A stretch of DNA of 17,721 nucleotides from an uncultured Oribacterium sp. (GCA_934279105.1 CAKQWR010000016.1:1-17721), one strand, 5' to 3'. Numbered from the stretch's first letter, positions 5,649 to 13,506 are shown. Numbers and translations: made by a program. The notes: generated from the sequence alone by a model not told the origin.

Positions 5649-6512
5649 TCATGCTTCATTTTGAATGGATCCCACCAGTGCAGCATGTACCAGGAAGCGC
5701 TGATTTCCTCCGGCACGCCCGATACAGGTGGACAGCGTAAGTAGCTGCGGTCGTTTCGTAAAATCGATGTCCTGTTCATCGATTTTAAATGAGGAATTCG
5801 TCCGGCAGCGTTTTACATACTGATCGTAACCCTCGTCACCATCGAAGTCATCATAGCTTGCACTGGTTTCGATGGTTTTGTAAAACGAAAAGATACGATA
5901 TTTCCGGACATGGTCCTTCGTATAAATGTAGATATAAGGATTTGAGGCACAGAGCCCCTCCTCCTTTTCCAGCTTCTTTAATTTTCCGAACATCGAACCG
6001 TTTTTCATGTTGTGGCCGAAAATGAACGTGTTCTTCGCACGGAAGTCATGCGGGCTCATACTGTCATAAAAGATGGCGCCTGCAAAATTTCGTTTTTTCT
6101 CGAAGGTCGTCGTCAGGTAGTCGACATTATCACTCGAATATACGACCGGATACTTCAGATCCAGTACCGGTATATAGAGGACACAGGCGAAGTCTTCATT
6201 CGTTCGAAAAAGCGCATCATAATCGATCTTCAGTGCCGGATATGTTGATATCTTACCGTCTGCAGCATCTCCCGCTTCAACTGATCCATTCAGGTCGTCT
6301 GCATTGGCATCCTCCTGAATATAGGCTTCGGCGAGGTCGGAATACTCGTCCTCTGCAGCTTTATACTCGCGATAATCACGAAGAAAAAGTCCTCCGAAAA
6401 TCAGCATCGCTGCGAGTGCGACCACCGGTATCAGATTAAACAGGAATCCGCCTATACTTCTTTTCTTTTTGTTTTCTCGCGCCTCTTTTTTGTTATTCTG
6501 CTCCATTTCCAT
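5649..6512 (-). CDS. srtB: Class B sortase
   Basis: A membrane-anchored cysteine transpeptidase that cleaves a sorting signal on exported proteins and joins them to the cell wall or to each other. From the chosen start it has 287 residues: a basic N-terminus, one membrane helix (about 22-44), an acidic linker (about 50-90) and the sortase barrel. The catalytic triad is visible as His167 (FGHNMKNGSMFG), Cys263 (LTLSTC) and Arg272 (QRFLVHA), with the long insertion before the Cys segment typical of class B. Start ATG 6512 has AGGGG 5 nt upstream; an ATG at 6506 is also possible, and 6539 has a poorer site. It follows yitT by 50 bp and ends in its own terminator. No substrate with a sorting signal is encoded in the window. 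Confidence 0.93.
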   Translation of the reverse strand: MEMEQNNKKEARENKKKRSIGGFLFNLIPVVALAAMLIFGGLFLRDYREYKAAEDEYSDLAEAYIQEDANADDLNGSVEAGDAADGKISTYPALKIDYDALFRTNEDFACVLYIPVLDLKYPVVYSSDNVDYLTTTFEKKRNFAGAIFYDSMSPHDFRAKNTFIFGHNMKNGSMFGKLKKLEKEEGLCASNPYIYIYTKDHVRKYRIFSFYKTIETSASYDDFDGDEGYDQYVKRCRTNSSFKIDEQDIDFTKRPQLLTLSTCIGRAGGNQRFLVHAALVGSIQNEA

Positions 6513-6562
6513 CCTGTCCCCTGTCCTTTCCGTCTGCATCGATCGGCCAGCACTATCTCAGC

Positions 6563-7423
6563 TTAAAACTTCGGCTTCGGCTGATAATGAATCTCATTTA
6601 CATTATAAACGGTAACAAAGGCTTTTGGATCTTCGCTCGTCACAAAATTCATAAGTTTGCGGAATTCATGCTTCGTGACAATGGTGATAATTTCCGTATG
6701 CTTTTCTAAATTATACGCACCGACGGCTTCATAGAGCGTTGCGCCACCGATTTCCTGTATGATATAGCGACGAATCTCCTCACTGTGGTCCTGTGACATG
6801 ATACAGACACGCTTTTTGATGGTCTGTCCGAAAATAAAATAGTCGATGACGATCCCGTTAAAATAGGTGCCGAGGAGACTGAGGATGACCGTCTTCGTGT
6901 CATACGCAAGTGCACTCGAAAGCGCCACCACAACACCCGCTACGGTCATCGCCTTTCCAAGCTCGACATGGAAATACTTATTGATGATTTTCGCAACGAT
7001 GTCCAGACCACCGGAGGAAGCATTGTCATTAAACAGGATGCTGACGCCGACAGAAACGGTGATACAGTAGCACAGAACATCGAGCGTTGCATCACCGGTC
7101 AGAGAAGCATTATTCGGGAACAGCAGCTCGAACATACCAAGAAAAAGTGGGAGGACCAGAGAGGTGTAGACCGTCTTAAAGCCGAATTCTTTTCCGAAAA
7201 TGACCCATCCTATCACGAGCAGCACACTATTCATTACCATCGTGAGCTGCGAGATGCTCAGCGGCACAAAATTTGCCAGTACGATGGCGAGACCCGAGAT
7301 ACTCGAAACGGCCGCATGGCTTGGCACCAGAAAGAAAAACACCGAAGCCGCGATAATCAGACATGCCATAGTCATCAGCAGGATATCCTTCATCAAAAGA
7401 CGTAGTGTAAGGTTCTGTTTCAT
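6563..7423 (-). CDS. YitT-family membrane protein (DUF161 plus DUF2179)
   Basis: A polytopic membrane protein of the YitT/YebE family, whose transport or signalling role is unsettled. From ATG 7423 it has 286 residues: about five to six hydrophobic helices (from about 13 to 205), the loop NDNASSGGLDIVAKIINK characteristic of the family, and a soluble C-terminal domain of about 80 residues (VCIMSQDHSEEIRRYI onward) matching DUF2179. GAGGG lies 7 nt before the chosen ATG. The longer frame from 7525 would add a Cys-rich, non-family extension and would run through the predicted promoter, so I reject it. The sortase gene follows after 50 bp without a terminator, so the two are probably co-transcribed. 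Confidence 0.9.
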   Translation of the reverse strand: MKQNLTLRLLMKDILLMTMACLIIAASVFFFLVPSHAAVSSISGLAIVLANFVPLSISQLTMVMNSVLLVIGWVIFGKEFGFKTVYTSLVLPLFLGMFELLFPNNASLTGDATLDVLCYCITVSVGVSILFNDNASSGGLDIVAKIINKYFHVELGKAMTVAGVVVALSSALAYDTKTVILSLLGTYFNGIVIDYFIFGQTIKKRVCIMSQDHSEEIRRYIIQEIGGATLYEAVGAYNLEKHTEIITIVTKHEFRKLMNFVTSEDPKAFVTVYNVNEIHYQPKPKF

Positions 7424-7462
7424 ACTTTTTCCCTCAGATTTTTTCGAAATACAACATCCATC

Positions 7463-7471
7463 AGTATAGCA
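7463..7471 (-). promoter_or_regulatory. Extended -10 promoter of the yitT-sortase unit
   Basis: TGCTATACT (7471-7463) is an extended -10 element; the -35 region at 17 nt is poor (GGGCAT). The start near 7456 would give a leader of about 33 nt containing the GAGGG site. The same TGC-TATAxT form recurs at five other promoters in the window. Confidence 0.55.
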
Positions 7472-7773
7472 TTCTTTCATGCCCGATGCCCATAGTATAT
7501 TTATCATAACCGGTAAGAAATTCAACCATAACCTTATGATATCTCCAGTGTTTATTTTTATCGTCTTTCGCGCCGCACTGCATTATGCATTTTCGAGCCT
7601 TTTATGCATTCGTTCCATGCGCACACTTTGTGCTTCGCTGCCGCGCAGGAAAGTCGTCAAACCACAATATATAGTGTCGGCCTCCATAAATATCCCCTAT
7701 TTACTAGGTATGATATGGTTAGTCTAAACTAAAACTATTTTTCAAAAAAATACATTTTTTGGAACTTTTATGG
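7472..7773. other. Intergenic region between yitT and ferredoxin, no gene recognised
   Basis: About 300 bp between the yitT promoter and the ferredoxin promoter. An open frame of 82 codons (7479-7727, +) has no ribosome site, no recognisable motif and atypical composition, so it is not called. The segment 7570-7660 is richer in GC and holds short inverted repeats: ATGCAT at about 7585 and 7610, and GCACA/TGTGC near 7620-7632. The segment 7733-7800 is very AT-rich, consistent with an upstream promoter region. No known RNA family was recognised. Confidence 0.5.
7719..7732. promoter_or_regulatory. TTAG-type inverted repeat upstream of the ferredoxin gene
   Basis: TTAGTCTAAACTAA is a near-perfect palindrome (six of seven pairs). 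The TTAG...CTAA ends resemble operators of DtxR-type metal regulators. It lies about 50 bp upstream of the predicted ferredoxin -35. This is an operator candidate only; the resemblance was judged by eye. Confidence 0.35.
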
Positions 7774-7802
7774 TTGTGGTTTTCAAAAATCTATATTAAT
7801 AT
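7774..7802 (+). promoter_or_regulatory. Possible ferredoxin promoter
   Basis: -35 TTGTGG (7774-7779), a 17-nt spacer and -10 TAATAT (7797-7802), with A/T-rich sequence upstream. The start would be near 7809 with a leader of about 62 nt. Both boxes are imperfect. Confidence 0.4.
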
Positions 7803-7870
7803 ACATGCATAGGTCGTTTAAAGTATTCGGCCACTAAGACAAATTATTTATTTCTAGGAGGAATTTTATC

Positions 7871-8041
7871 ATGGCACATGTTATTTCTGATGATTGCGTA
7901 AGCTGCGGTTCCTGTGCATCTGTTTGCCCTGTTGAGGCTATTTCTGCTGGCGATACAAAGTATGTTGTAGACGCTGACACCTGCATCGATTGCGGTGCTT
8001 GTGAGGATGCTTGCCCAACTGGTGCTATCTCCGCTGAGTAA
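7871..8041 (+). CDS. 2[4Fe-4S] ferredoxin
   Basis: A 56-residue clostridial-type ferredoxin, a soluble low-potential electron carrier for enzymes such as pyruvate:ferredoxin oxidoreductase and hydrogenases. Two CxxCxxCxxxCP motifs are visible: Cys9, 12, 15, 19 and Cys38, 41, 44, 48, arranged as two similar halves. AGGAGG lies 9 nt before the ATG, the strongest ribosome site in the window. Codon choice differs from the neighbours, favouring GCT, GTT, GAT and TGC, consistent with high expression. It stands alone: its own probable promoter lies upstream and a strong terminator follows, with no redox partner beside it. Confidence 0.97.
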   Translation: MAHVISDDCVSCGSCASVCPVEAISAGDTKYVVDADTCIDCGACEDACPTGAISAE

Positions 8042-8060
8042 TTCAGAACGAGACGTATTT

Positions 8061-8095
8061 AAAAAGCGATGGTTCTTTGAACCATCGCTTTTTTT
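8061..8095. terminator. Bidirectional terminator between ferredoxin and the PfkB kinase
   Basis: A 15-bp stem, AAAAAGCGATGGTTC (8061-8075) / GAACCATCGCTTTTT (8079-8093), has a 3-nt loop, with a T-run on the + strand and a matching run on the - strand. It serves both convergent genes. Confidence 0.95.
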
Positions 8096-8107
8096 ATTTC
8101 TATTCAT

Positions 8108-9043
8108 TCACGCTTTCTCCACCTTCAGATCAAACTCCTCCGGCAGGAAACGAGGGCACACATTATCGGTTGTCGAAATCACCGAGCTTGCGAGGCGCGC
8201 GCCGATATGGCAGGCTTCTCCGAGCGTTTTTCCATAGGTAAGTCCGATTGTAACACCGGAAAAGAACGCATCTCCTGCGCCGGTGGTATCGATGACCGCA
8301 ACAGGAATCGGCGGGCAAATACCATAGCTGCCATCGATTTCTGCATATACCGCACCCTGCTCACCCATCGTAACAACCATGCGCGGATACTGCGCTGACT
8401 TCACTTTATGTCCGATGATCGGTGCAAGTTTCTCCGGCGACAGATTCTCATAATTGTCAGAGAACAGAAGTCCTGCTTCCTGTGCGTTGCATACCAGGCA
8501 GGCCGTCCGCTTCATCAGGTCGCGGCGTTCCATCGCGATGGACATGTTCGAAACCACCGCATAGACCTTTTTCTCATACTTCTCGGCAAGCTCCATAATC
8601 TGCTTCAGGATGTATGACTCCATATCGATATCGACGGTTACTGCATCTGCATTTGCGATGATCTCATCTCCCTGTTCCTTCAAGATGGTAGAAATCTCAG
8701 AGAGATCCGGACGCTTCGAAATAGAGGCGACGACATCACCATTGTTTGAGAAAATCGCAAGCCATGTCCCAAGTCCATCCTCTGTACGACGGATGTAGCT
8801 GGTGTTGACTTTATGACGGTTCAGTTTATTAATAACATCCGTACTCATACCAGAGTGATCAACCACACTGACGAAGGTCGGTCGAAGCTCCACATTTGCG
8901 ATATCCTCTGCGACATTCCGGCTCACACCACCATGTACCTCGCATACACTACCTGCATTTCGTCCAGCCGGCACATACTTTCCCTCCGGATACCCCTTGA
9001 TGTCTACGAAGGTTGCTCCGATCACGACGATTCCGTTACTCAT
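8108..9043 (-). CDS. PfkB-family carbohydrate kinase, possibly a pseudouridine kinase
   Basis: A ribokinase-fold sugar or nucleoside kinase of 311 residues. The substrate-side motif GGVSRN is at 38-43, NAQEAG at 186-191, and the second PfkB signature DTTGAGDAFFSG at 252-263, with Asp258 as the catalytic base and GAGD as the anion hole. The GGV-[SA]-RN-x-AE form near residue 40 resembles pseudouridine kinases (PsuK), which make pseudouridine 5'-phosphate for the glycosidase PsuG. No psuG is in the window, so ribokinase- or adenosine-kinase-like activity remains open. It starts 23 bp after the stop of an rRNA methyltransferase gene, with a GGGAGA site before the ATG, so the two are probably one operon. 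Confidence 0.88.
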   Translation of the reverse strand: MSNGIVVIGATFVDIKGYPEGKYVPAGRNAGSVCEVHGGVSRNVAEDIANVELRPTFVSVVDHSGMSTDVINKLNRHKVNTSYIRRTEDGLGTWLAIFSNNGDVVASISKRPDLSEISTILKEQGDEIIANADAVTVDIDMESYILKQIMELAEKYEKKVYAVVSNMSIAMERRDLMKRTACLVCNAQEAGLLFSDNYENLSPEKLAPIIGHKVKSAQYPRMVVTMGEQGAVYAEIDGSYGICPPIPVAVIDTTGAGDAFFSGVTIGLTYGKTLGEACHIGARLASSVISTTDNVCPRFLPEEFDLKVEKA

Positions 9044-9066
9044 ATACTTTATTCTCCCACTTTATT

Positions 9067-10452
9067 TTATTTCTTTCGCTTCAGCAGACATATACACTCG
9101 CAGTTGTTCGTGCGCGGGAACATGTCGACCGGACAGATTTTCTCCACTTCATAACCGGCATCCTGCAGCGGCACGAGGTCACGTGCGAGACTCTTCGGCT
9201 TGCAGGCGACATAGATCAGACGGTCTACACCGTAGTCGATGATCTTCTTCAGCGCCTTCGCATGGATACCGTCACGTGGTGGATCCAGGATGATCATATC
9301 CGGGCGCGGTGCGTCCTCGTAGCTTCCGTCCTCACGGATGAGGCGTCCACCCTCTTCGATGACCTTCAGGACATCACCGGCGATGAAATCACAATTGTCG
9401 ATGCCGTTCAGCTTTGCGTTCTCATGTGCAGCAGCCACCGCTTCCGGGACGATTTCGACACCGACCGCCATGCTCGCGACAGAGCTCATCAGCTGCGTAA
9501 TCGTACCGGTGCCGGAATAAAGGTCATAGATCACCGGCTTCTCTCCCGCCTGCTGTAGCTCGGTAAATCCGGCATACTCACGCACCTTCGTATAGAGCTT
9601 CTCCGCGCCGAGAGAATTCGTCTGGAAGAAACTGAATGGGGTGATGCGGAAGCGAAGTCCGAGGATTTCCTCATAGAAGAAGCGCTCACCATAGAGCACC
9701 TCCGTACCCTGATCCTCCACGATATCCGCCAGTGTATCATTTTTCGTATGCAGGATACCTGCAAATGTGCCCTCGATCTTTCCTTCCGCCTTCAGCGCGA
9801 GCAGTTTATCTCTCCAGCCTGCCAGTACCTCTTCCTCCGACCGTTCCGGCTGTACACGTACGAAACGATCTGCCGTCGGGCGTGTATGCTTCTGCTGGGC
9901 CTTCGGGCTGTACCGACGCTCAAACCACTCATCGAGCCCCTTCTGGCGCTCTGCAATAACTTCGTCTGACGCCGGTACGCGCTTCGCACTCGCCCAGTTC
10001 GTAGACGTCACAAGATCGACGAGAATCTCCCCGGTCTTCACCGCACGACGATACAGAAGATGGCGGAGATATCCCTCTCTCGTCTTCTTATGAAGATAAG
10101 TGATATCGAGCTCTGCGAAGTATTCACGCGTTGCCTTTACGATGGCACCAGCATCCGGATGCGTCAGCTGGCAACCATCCGCATCGATGATATTAAAGAA
10201 ACTTCTCTTCTGGTGAAGTCCCAGTGTCAGCTCACCGCCCATCCGGCAGTCCCCGAAAGAGAACTCCATTTTATTGCGATATCCTTCGCTGACCGGAGAT
10301 GGCACGATGGGCTCGAAGGTATACGTATCTGAACGCACGACCGGCTCAAACAGCGTATGAAGTGCCTGCTCCTTCGTTTTCAGCTCTTCCTCATAGCATA
10401 CGCCCTGATAGAAGCAGCCACCACAGATCTCCGCATTGTCACATAATCTCAT
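9067..10452 (-). CDS. rlmD: 23S rRNA (uracil-5-)-methyltransferase, RlmD/RumA family
   Basis: An S-adenosylmethionine enzyme that makes 5-methyluridine in 23S rRNA. The 461 residues begin directly with an iron-sulfur cluster motif (Cys4, 10, 13, 19); the N-terminal TRAM RNA-binding domain of E. coli RlmD is absent. Then come FFQTN (275-279), SAM-binding DLYSGTGT (310-317), DPPRDG (390-395), the nucleophile Cys417 in YVACKP and the C-terminal base Glu452. The usual form around the nucleophile is SCNP, so ACKP is a variant. A basic, hydrophilic stretch at about 178-210 looks like an insertion, which explains the length despite the missing TRAM domain. ATG 10452 has AAGGA 9 nt upstream. Target could be U1939 or another site such as U747. 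Confidence 0.93.
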   Translation of the reverse strand: MRLCDNAEICGGCFYQGVCYEEELKTKEQALHTLFEPVVRSDTYTFEPIVPSPVSEGYRNKMEFSFGDCRMGGELTLGLHQKRSFFNIIDADGCQLTHPDAGAIVKATREYFAELDITYLHKKTREGYLRHLLYRRAVKTGEILVDLVTSTNWASAKRVPASDEVIAERQKGLDEWFERRYSPKAQQKHTRPTADRFVRVQPERSEEEVLAGWRDKLLALKAEGKIEGTFAGILHTKNDTLADIVEDQGTEVLYGERFFYEEILGLRFRITPFSFFQTNSLGAEKLYTKVREYAGFTELQQAGEKPVIYDLYSGTGTITQLMSSVASMAVGVEIVPEAVAAAHENAKLNGIDNCDFIAGDVLKVIEEGGRLIREDGSYEDAPRPDMIILDPPRDGIHAKALKKIIDYGVDRLIYVACKPKSLARDLVPLQDAGYEVEKICPVDMFPRTNNCECICLLKRKK

Positions 10453-10472
10453 ACTCTAACATCCTTCTCCAC

Positions 10473-10501
10473 CGGTGACACAATCCATGCCTGTATCACC
10501 G
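10473..10501 (-). promoter_or_regulatory. Stem-loop in the leader of the rRNA methyltransferase gene
   Basis: On the - strand CGGTGATACA (10501-10492) pairs with TGTGTCACCG (10482-10473): ten pairs including one U-G, around a 9-nt loop. It ends 10 nt before the AAGGA ribosome site and has no T-run. A regulatory or stability role is possible; no family was recognised. Confidence 0.5.
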
Positions 10502-10546
10502 TTCTAAACTCTTTTTTGCGATAACACTCTATCACATTTCTCAGCA

Positions 10547-10577
10547 GAAAAACAGGGTCGGCCATCGCCGACCCTGT
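10547..10577 (-). terminator. Terminator of the small membrane protein gene
   Basis: On the - strand ACAGGGTCGGC (10577-10567) pairs perfectly with GCCGACCCTGT (10562-10552) around a 4-nt loop, followed by five T. Confidence 0.93.
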
Positions 10578-10594
10578 CGAAATTTGTTGAATTG

Positions 10595-10906
10595 TTAATC
10601 CTCGTCCTCGTAATCATCCGTATCATCTTCGAAGTCATCATAGTCCTCGAGATAATCCGGCATCACGAAACGATATACGGCATAAGCAATTCCAGCCACG
10701 GTAGCTACACATCCGATGATGGCAAGCACCGTCAGAATCGTCTTCTTCAGGCGCTCGTCCTCCTTCTTCTCCTGGATGTACTCCTGCAGCTTCAGCTTCT
10801 GAAGCAGAAGCTCTGCGTGATCTCTGGCATCATCCTTATATGTCTTGACACTGTCTGCGAACTCTCTTGCATTCGTTCTTAATGCGTTCATATCAAGCTT
10901 ATCCAT
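10595..10906 (-). CDS. Small single-pass membrane protein of unknown function
   Basis: 103 residues from the chosen ATG, which has AGGAGG 6 nt upstream; starting at 10933 would place that ribosome site inside the gene. Order: a charged helical N-terminal half (about 1-55) with repeated Lys/Glu/Asp and probable coiled-coil character, one membrane helix (about 57-78), and a tail made almost wholly of Asp, Glu and Tyr (about 82-103). I do not recognise the family. The layout resembles small membrane-anchored scaffolds, but this is description, not function. It follows the helicase gene by 62 bp yet has its own extended -10 promoter and its own terminator, so it is a separate unit. Confidence 0.75.
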   Translation of the reverse strand: MDKLDMNALRTNAREFADSVKTYKDDARDHAELLLQKLKLQEYIQEKKEDERLKKTILTVLAIIGCVATVAGIAYAVYRFVMPDYLEDYDDFEDDTDDYEDED

Positions 10907-10942
10907 CTTGCACCTCCTGTGCTGTTTTTTCATATTATAAAA

Positions 10943-10951
10943 ATTATAGCA
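10943..10951 (-). promoter_or_regulatory. Extended -10 promoter of the small membrane protein
   Basis: TGCTATAAT (10951-10943) is a consensus extended -10; the -35 at 17 nt is poor (AGTCAA). The start near 10936 gives a leader of about 30 nt holding AGGAGG. Confidence 0.6.
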
Positions 10952-10968
10952 TCGTGAGGCCTGTTTGA

Positions 10969-13473
10969 CTATACCTTCTGTAGTTTCGCGAAGCTGGCAA
11001 GCATCTTCTTCTGTCCGGCTGTGTCGAAGGTAACCGTCACGGTATAATCCTTCTTTCCGTCTTCGATAGTATCGACTGTACCTTCCCCGAATTTGATATG
11101 CTTTACGCGATCACCTACCGCATAGTCAAGGTTCTCCAGTTTCTGGATACCTGTCTGCATCAGACTTTTCGGAATGCCCGCGCCTTTCTTTCGTGTGGCA
11201 CTGCCGGTGCTCTTTCCAGCCTGGTATCCGGTTGAACCCATCCCTTGCAGTCCATAGCTGTTCGCACCGAAGCCTCCATCAGCGCCACTTCTGCCACCAG
11301 CGCTATAGCCTCCGGATCGGCCACCATACCGGTTACCGGAACCATAATCTCCACGTCCGCCATAACTGCTGCCACCTCCGGAACCATACCCTCCGGATCG
11401 GCCATTCTTCGCACCGAAGCGTCGCGCTCCGCCACCGAAGATATCCGAATCCCCGTAGTCATCGTCGTCAAACATATCGTCGTAGCTCTTCAGCATCTTC
11501 TTATCGCAGAGCTCATCCGGGATTTCGTCGATAAATCTCGATGGATTCATCCGCTCATATGCACCATTCAGCATACGGGCACGTGCGCCGGTCATCACAA
11601 GCTCCTCACGGGCACGTGTAATACCAACATAGCAGAGTCGCCGCTCCTCTTCCAGGTCCTCCGGATTGCTGATGGACATAAAACCTGGGAACAGACCGTC
11701 ATTCATGCCGACGAGATACACCTTCGGGAACTCCAGTCCCTTTGCACCATGAAGGGTCATCAGTGTCAGCAGATCCTGTGCATCGTCCTTCCGGTCAATA
11801 TCCGCAACGAGCGATACATCCTCCAGAAATTCGCCGAGTTTCGGCGCATCGCTCTTCGACTGATAGTCTGCAGCCTTGCTGATGATTTCCTCGATGTTCT
11901 GAAAACGGGTCTCGGCTTCGATCGTACCTTCTGCACGTATCTCCATGCCATAGCCCGTATCATCACGCACCGATTCGATGAGGGCCTGGATCGAGAAGCT
12001 GTCCTCCTCGCCCGGCTCCGCATCCTCTTCTAAATAACCAGCCTTCCGAAGCTTTTCACGCCAGCCATCCATCAGTTCCACGAATTCCGTCAGCTTTTTA
12101 CCGGCCTTCCCAGTGATACCAATCATCGGTGCGCGCTCTGCTGCTTCCAGCAGGGTAATATGATGTTCCACCGTTGAATTACCTTCTGCATACATACGAA
12201 GCTTCAGAATCGTCGCATCACCGATTCCTCGCTTCGGTACATTGATGATACGCTCGAAGGCCACATCATCTGCGCCGTTTGCGATAAGCTTCATATAGGC
12301 AAGTACGTCTTTGATTTCTTTTCGCTGATAGAAATTCACTCCGCCGATGATCTGGTATGGCACACTTAGCTTGATGCACTGCTCCTCGAAAAGTCGGGAC
12401 TGTGCATTCGTCCGATATAAAATCGCCTGATCCTGATACGGCCTTCCGCAGTTCTTCACCTCACGAATCACCGCCAGTGCTTCATCATTGGCACCCTCAA
12501 ACTCCTGAAAACGGACATCCGGCCCCCCCTTTGTTTCGGTCCAGAGCTTCTTCTGCTTCCGGCCATGATTATGTCGGATGACCGCATTGGCACAGTCGAG
12601 GATCTTCTCGGTGGACCGATAGTTCTGTTCGAGTTTGATGACACGCGCGCCCGGGAAGCTCTTCTCGAAGCTCAGAATATTCTCGAGATTTGCGCCACGG
12701 AAAGCATAAATGCTCTGATCATCATCACCGACGACGCACAGATTCCGGTACTTCTTCGCGAGCGCGTGTACGAGGCGGAACTGAATATCATTCGTGTCCT
12801 GATACTCGTCGACCATGATGTAACGGAAACGCTCCTGATAGTACTGAAGCACCTCCGGCTCGGTTTCAAAAAGCTCCGCTGTCTTCAGAAGCAGATCATC
12901 GAAATCCAGTGCCTCATTCTGACGCAGCTTTTTCTCATACAGCTCGAAACAGTCCGCCATCTTCCGCATACGGAGGTCGCCACTGCTGACCTCCTCTTTC
13001 CGGAACTCCAATGGACTTAATCCACGGTTTTTCGCACCGGAAATCACAGACAACACTGCCCGCTCCTTAAACATTTTCGAATCAATATTGAGTTCTTTTA
13101 AAACCTGGCGCATAAGCGTCCGCTGATCGTCGGTATCATAAATTGAGAAATCCGTTTTATAACCGAGGCGGTCGATGTACCGGCGTAAAATCCGCACGCA
13201 CATCGAGTGAAACGTCGATACCCAGATTTCGCGCGCATGGGCACCCACAAGCTGATCCACCCGATCCCGCATCTCACCTGCCGCCTTATTTGTGAAGGTG
13301 ATGGCGAGAATGTTCCACGGTGCGACACCGCAATTCTCGATGAGGTAGGCCACACGATGTGTCAGTACACGTGTTTTTCCCGAACCTGCGCCCGCAAGCA
13401 CGAGCAGCGGTCCCTCTGTGCAGCGCACCGCCTCGCACTGCTCCTTATTTAGAATCTTTTCCAGATTTTCCAT
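10969..13473 (-). CDS. pcrA: ATP-dependent DNA helicase, PcrA/UvrD type
   Basis: A superfamily 1A 3'-5' helicase for repair, replication restart and plasmid rolling-circle replication. From ATG 13473 (AGGAGA just upstream) it has 834 residues. Motifs in order: AGAGSGKT (27-34), TFTNKAA near 59-65, VDEYQDTN (221-228), GDDDQSIYAFRGA (249-261), LEQNYRST (281-288), TLHGAKGLEF and YVGITRAREEL. Residues about 677-765 are an unusual linker rich in Gly, Ser, Tyr and Arg, with several RGG or GGR elements. The C-terminal ~65 residues, VGDRVKHIKFGEGTV onward, are the Tudor-like RNA-polymerase-binding domain known in PcrA. The normal length is about 720-740, so the linker accounts for most of the excess. 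A run of seven G on the coding strand (12523-12529) is in frame. Confidence 0.96.
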   Translation of the reverse strand: MENLEKILNKEQCEAVRCTEGPLLVLAGAGSGKTRVLTHRVAYLIENCGVAPWNILAITFTNKAAGEMRDRVDQLVGAHAREIWVSTFHSMCVRILRRYIDRLGYKTDFSIYDTDDQRTLMRQVLKELNIDSKMFKERAVLSVISGAKNRGLSPLEFRKEEVSSGDLRMRKMADCFELYEKKLRQNEALDFDDLLLKTAELFETEPEVLQYYQERFRYIMVDEYQDTNDIQFRLVHALAKKYRNLCVVGDDDQSIYAFRGANLENILSFEKSFPGARVIKLEQNYRSTEKILDCANAVIRHNHGRKQKKLWTETKGGPDVRFQEFEGANDEALAVIREVKNCGRPYQDQAILYRTNAQSRLFEEQCIKLSVPYQIIGGVNFYQRKEIKDVLAYMKLIANGADDVAFERIINVPKRGIGDATILKLRMYAEGNSTVEHHITLLEAAERAPMIGITGKAGKKLTEFVELMDGWREKLRKAGYLEEDAEPGEEDSFSIQALIESVRDDTGYGMEIRAEGTIEAETRFQNIEEIISKAADYQSKSDAPKLGEFLEDVSLVADIDRKDDAQDLLTLMTLHGAKGLEFPKVYLVGMNDGLFPGFMSISNPEDLEEERRLCYVGITRAREELVMTGARARMLNGAYERMNPSRFIDEIPDELCDKKMLKSYDDMFDDDDYGDSDIFGGGARRFGAKNGRSGGYGSGGGSSYGGRGDYGSGNRYGGRSGGYSAGGRSGADGGFGANSYGLQGMGSTGYQAGKSTGSATRKKGAGIPKSLMQTGIQKLENLDYAVGDRVKHIKFGEGTVDTIEDGKKDYTVTVTFDTAGQKKMLASFAKLQKV

Positions 13474-13506
13474 AACTCTCCTATTTATCAAAACGAATGT
13501 ACGGGA

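Noticed and set aside
7479..7727. 82-codon open frame on the + strand between yitT and ferredoxin
   Set aside because: No ribosome site, no recognisable motif, atypical composition, and it overlaps the yitT upstream region and the TTAG-type palindrome.
11245..12033. 262-codon open frame on the + strand opposite pcrA
   Set aside because: Antisense shadow of the helicase; its Ser/Thr/Ala repeats mirror the Gly/Ser-rich linker and show no family features.
12523..12529. Run of seven C (seven G on the coding strand) inside pcrA as a phase-variation switch
   Set aside because: The frame is intact, the gene is likely essential, and a seven-base run alone is weak evidence of phase variation.
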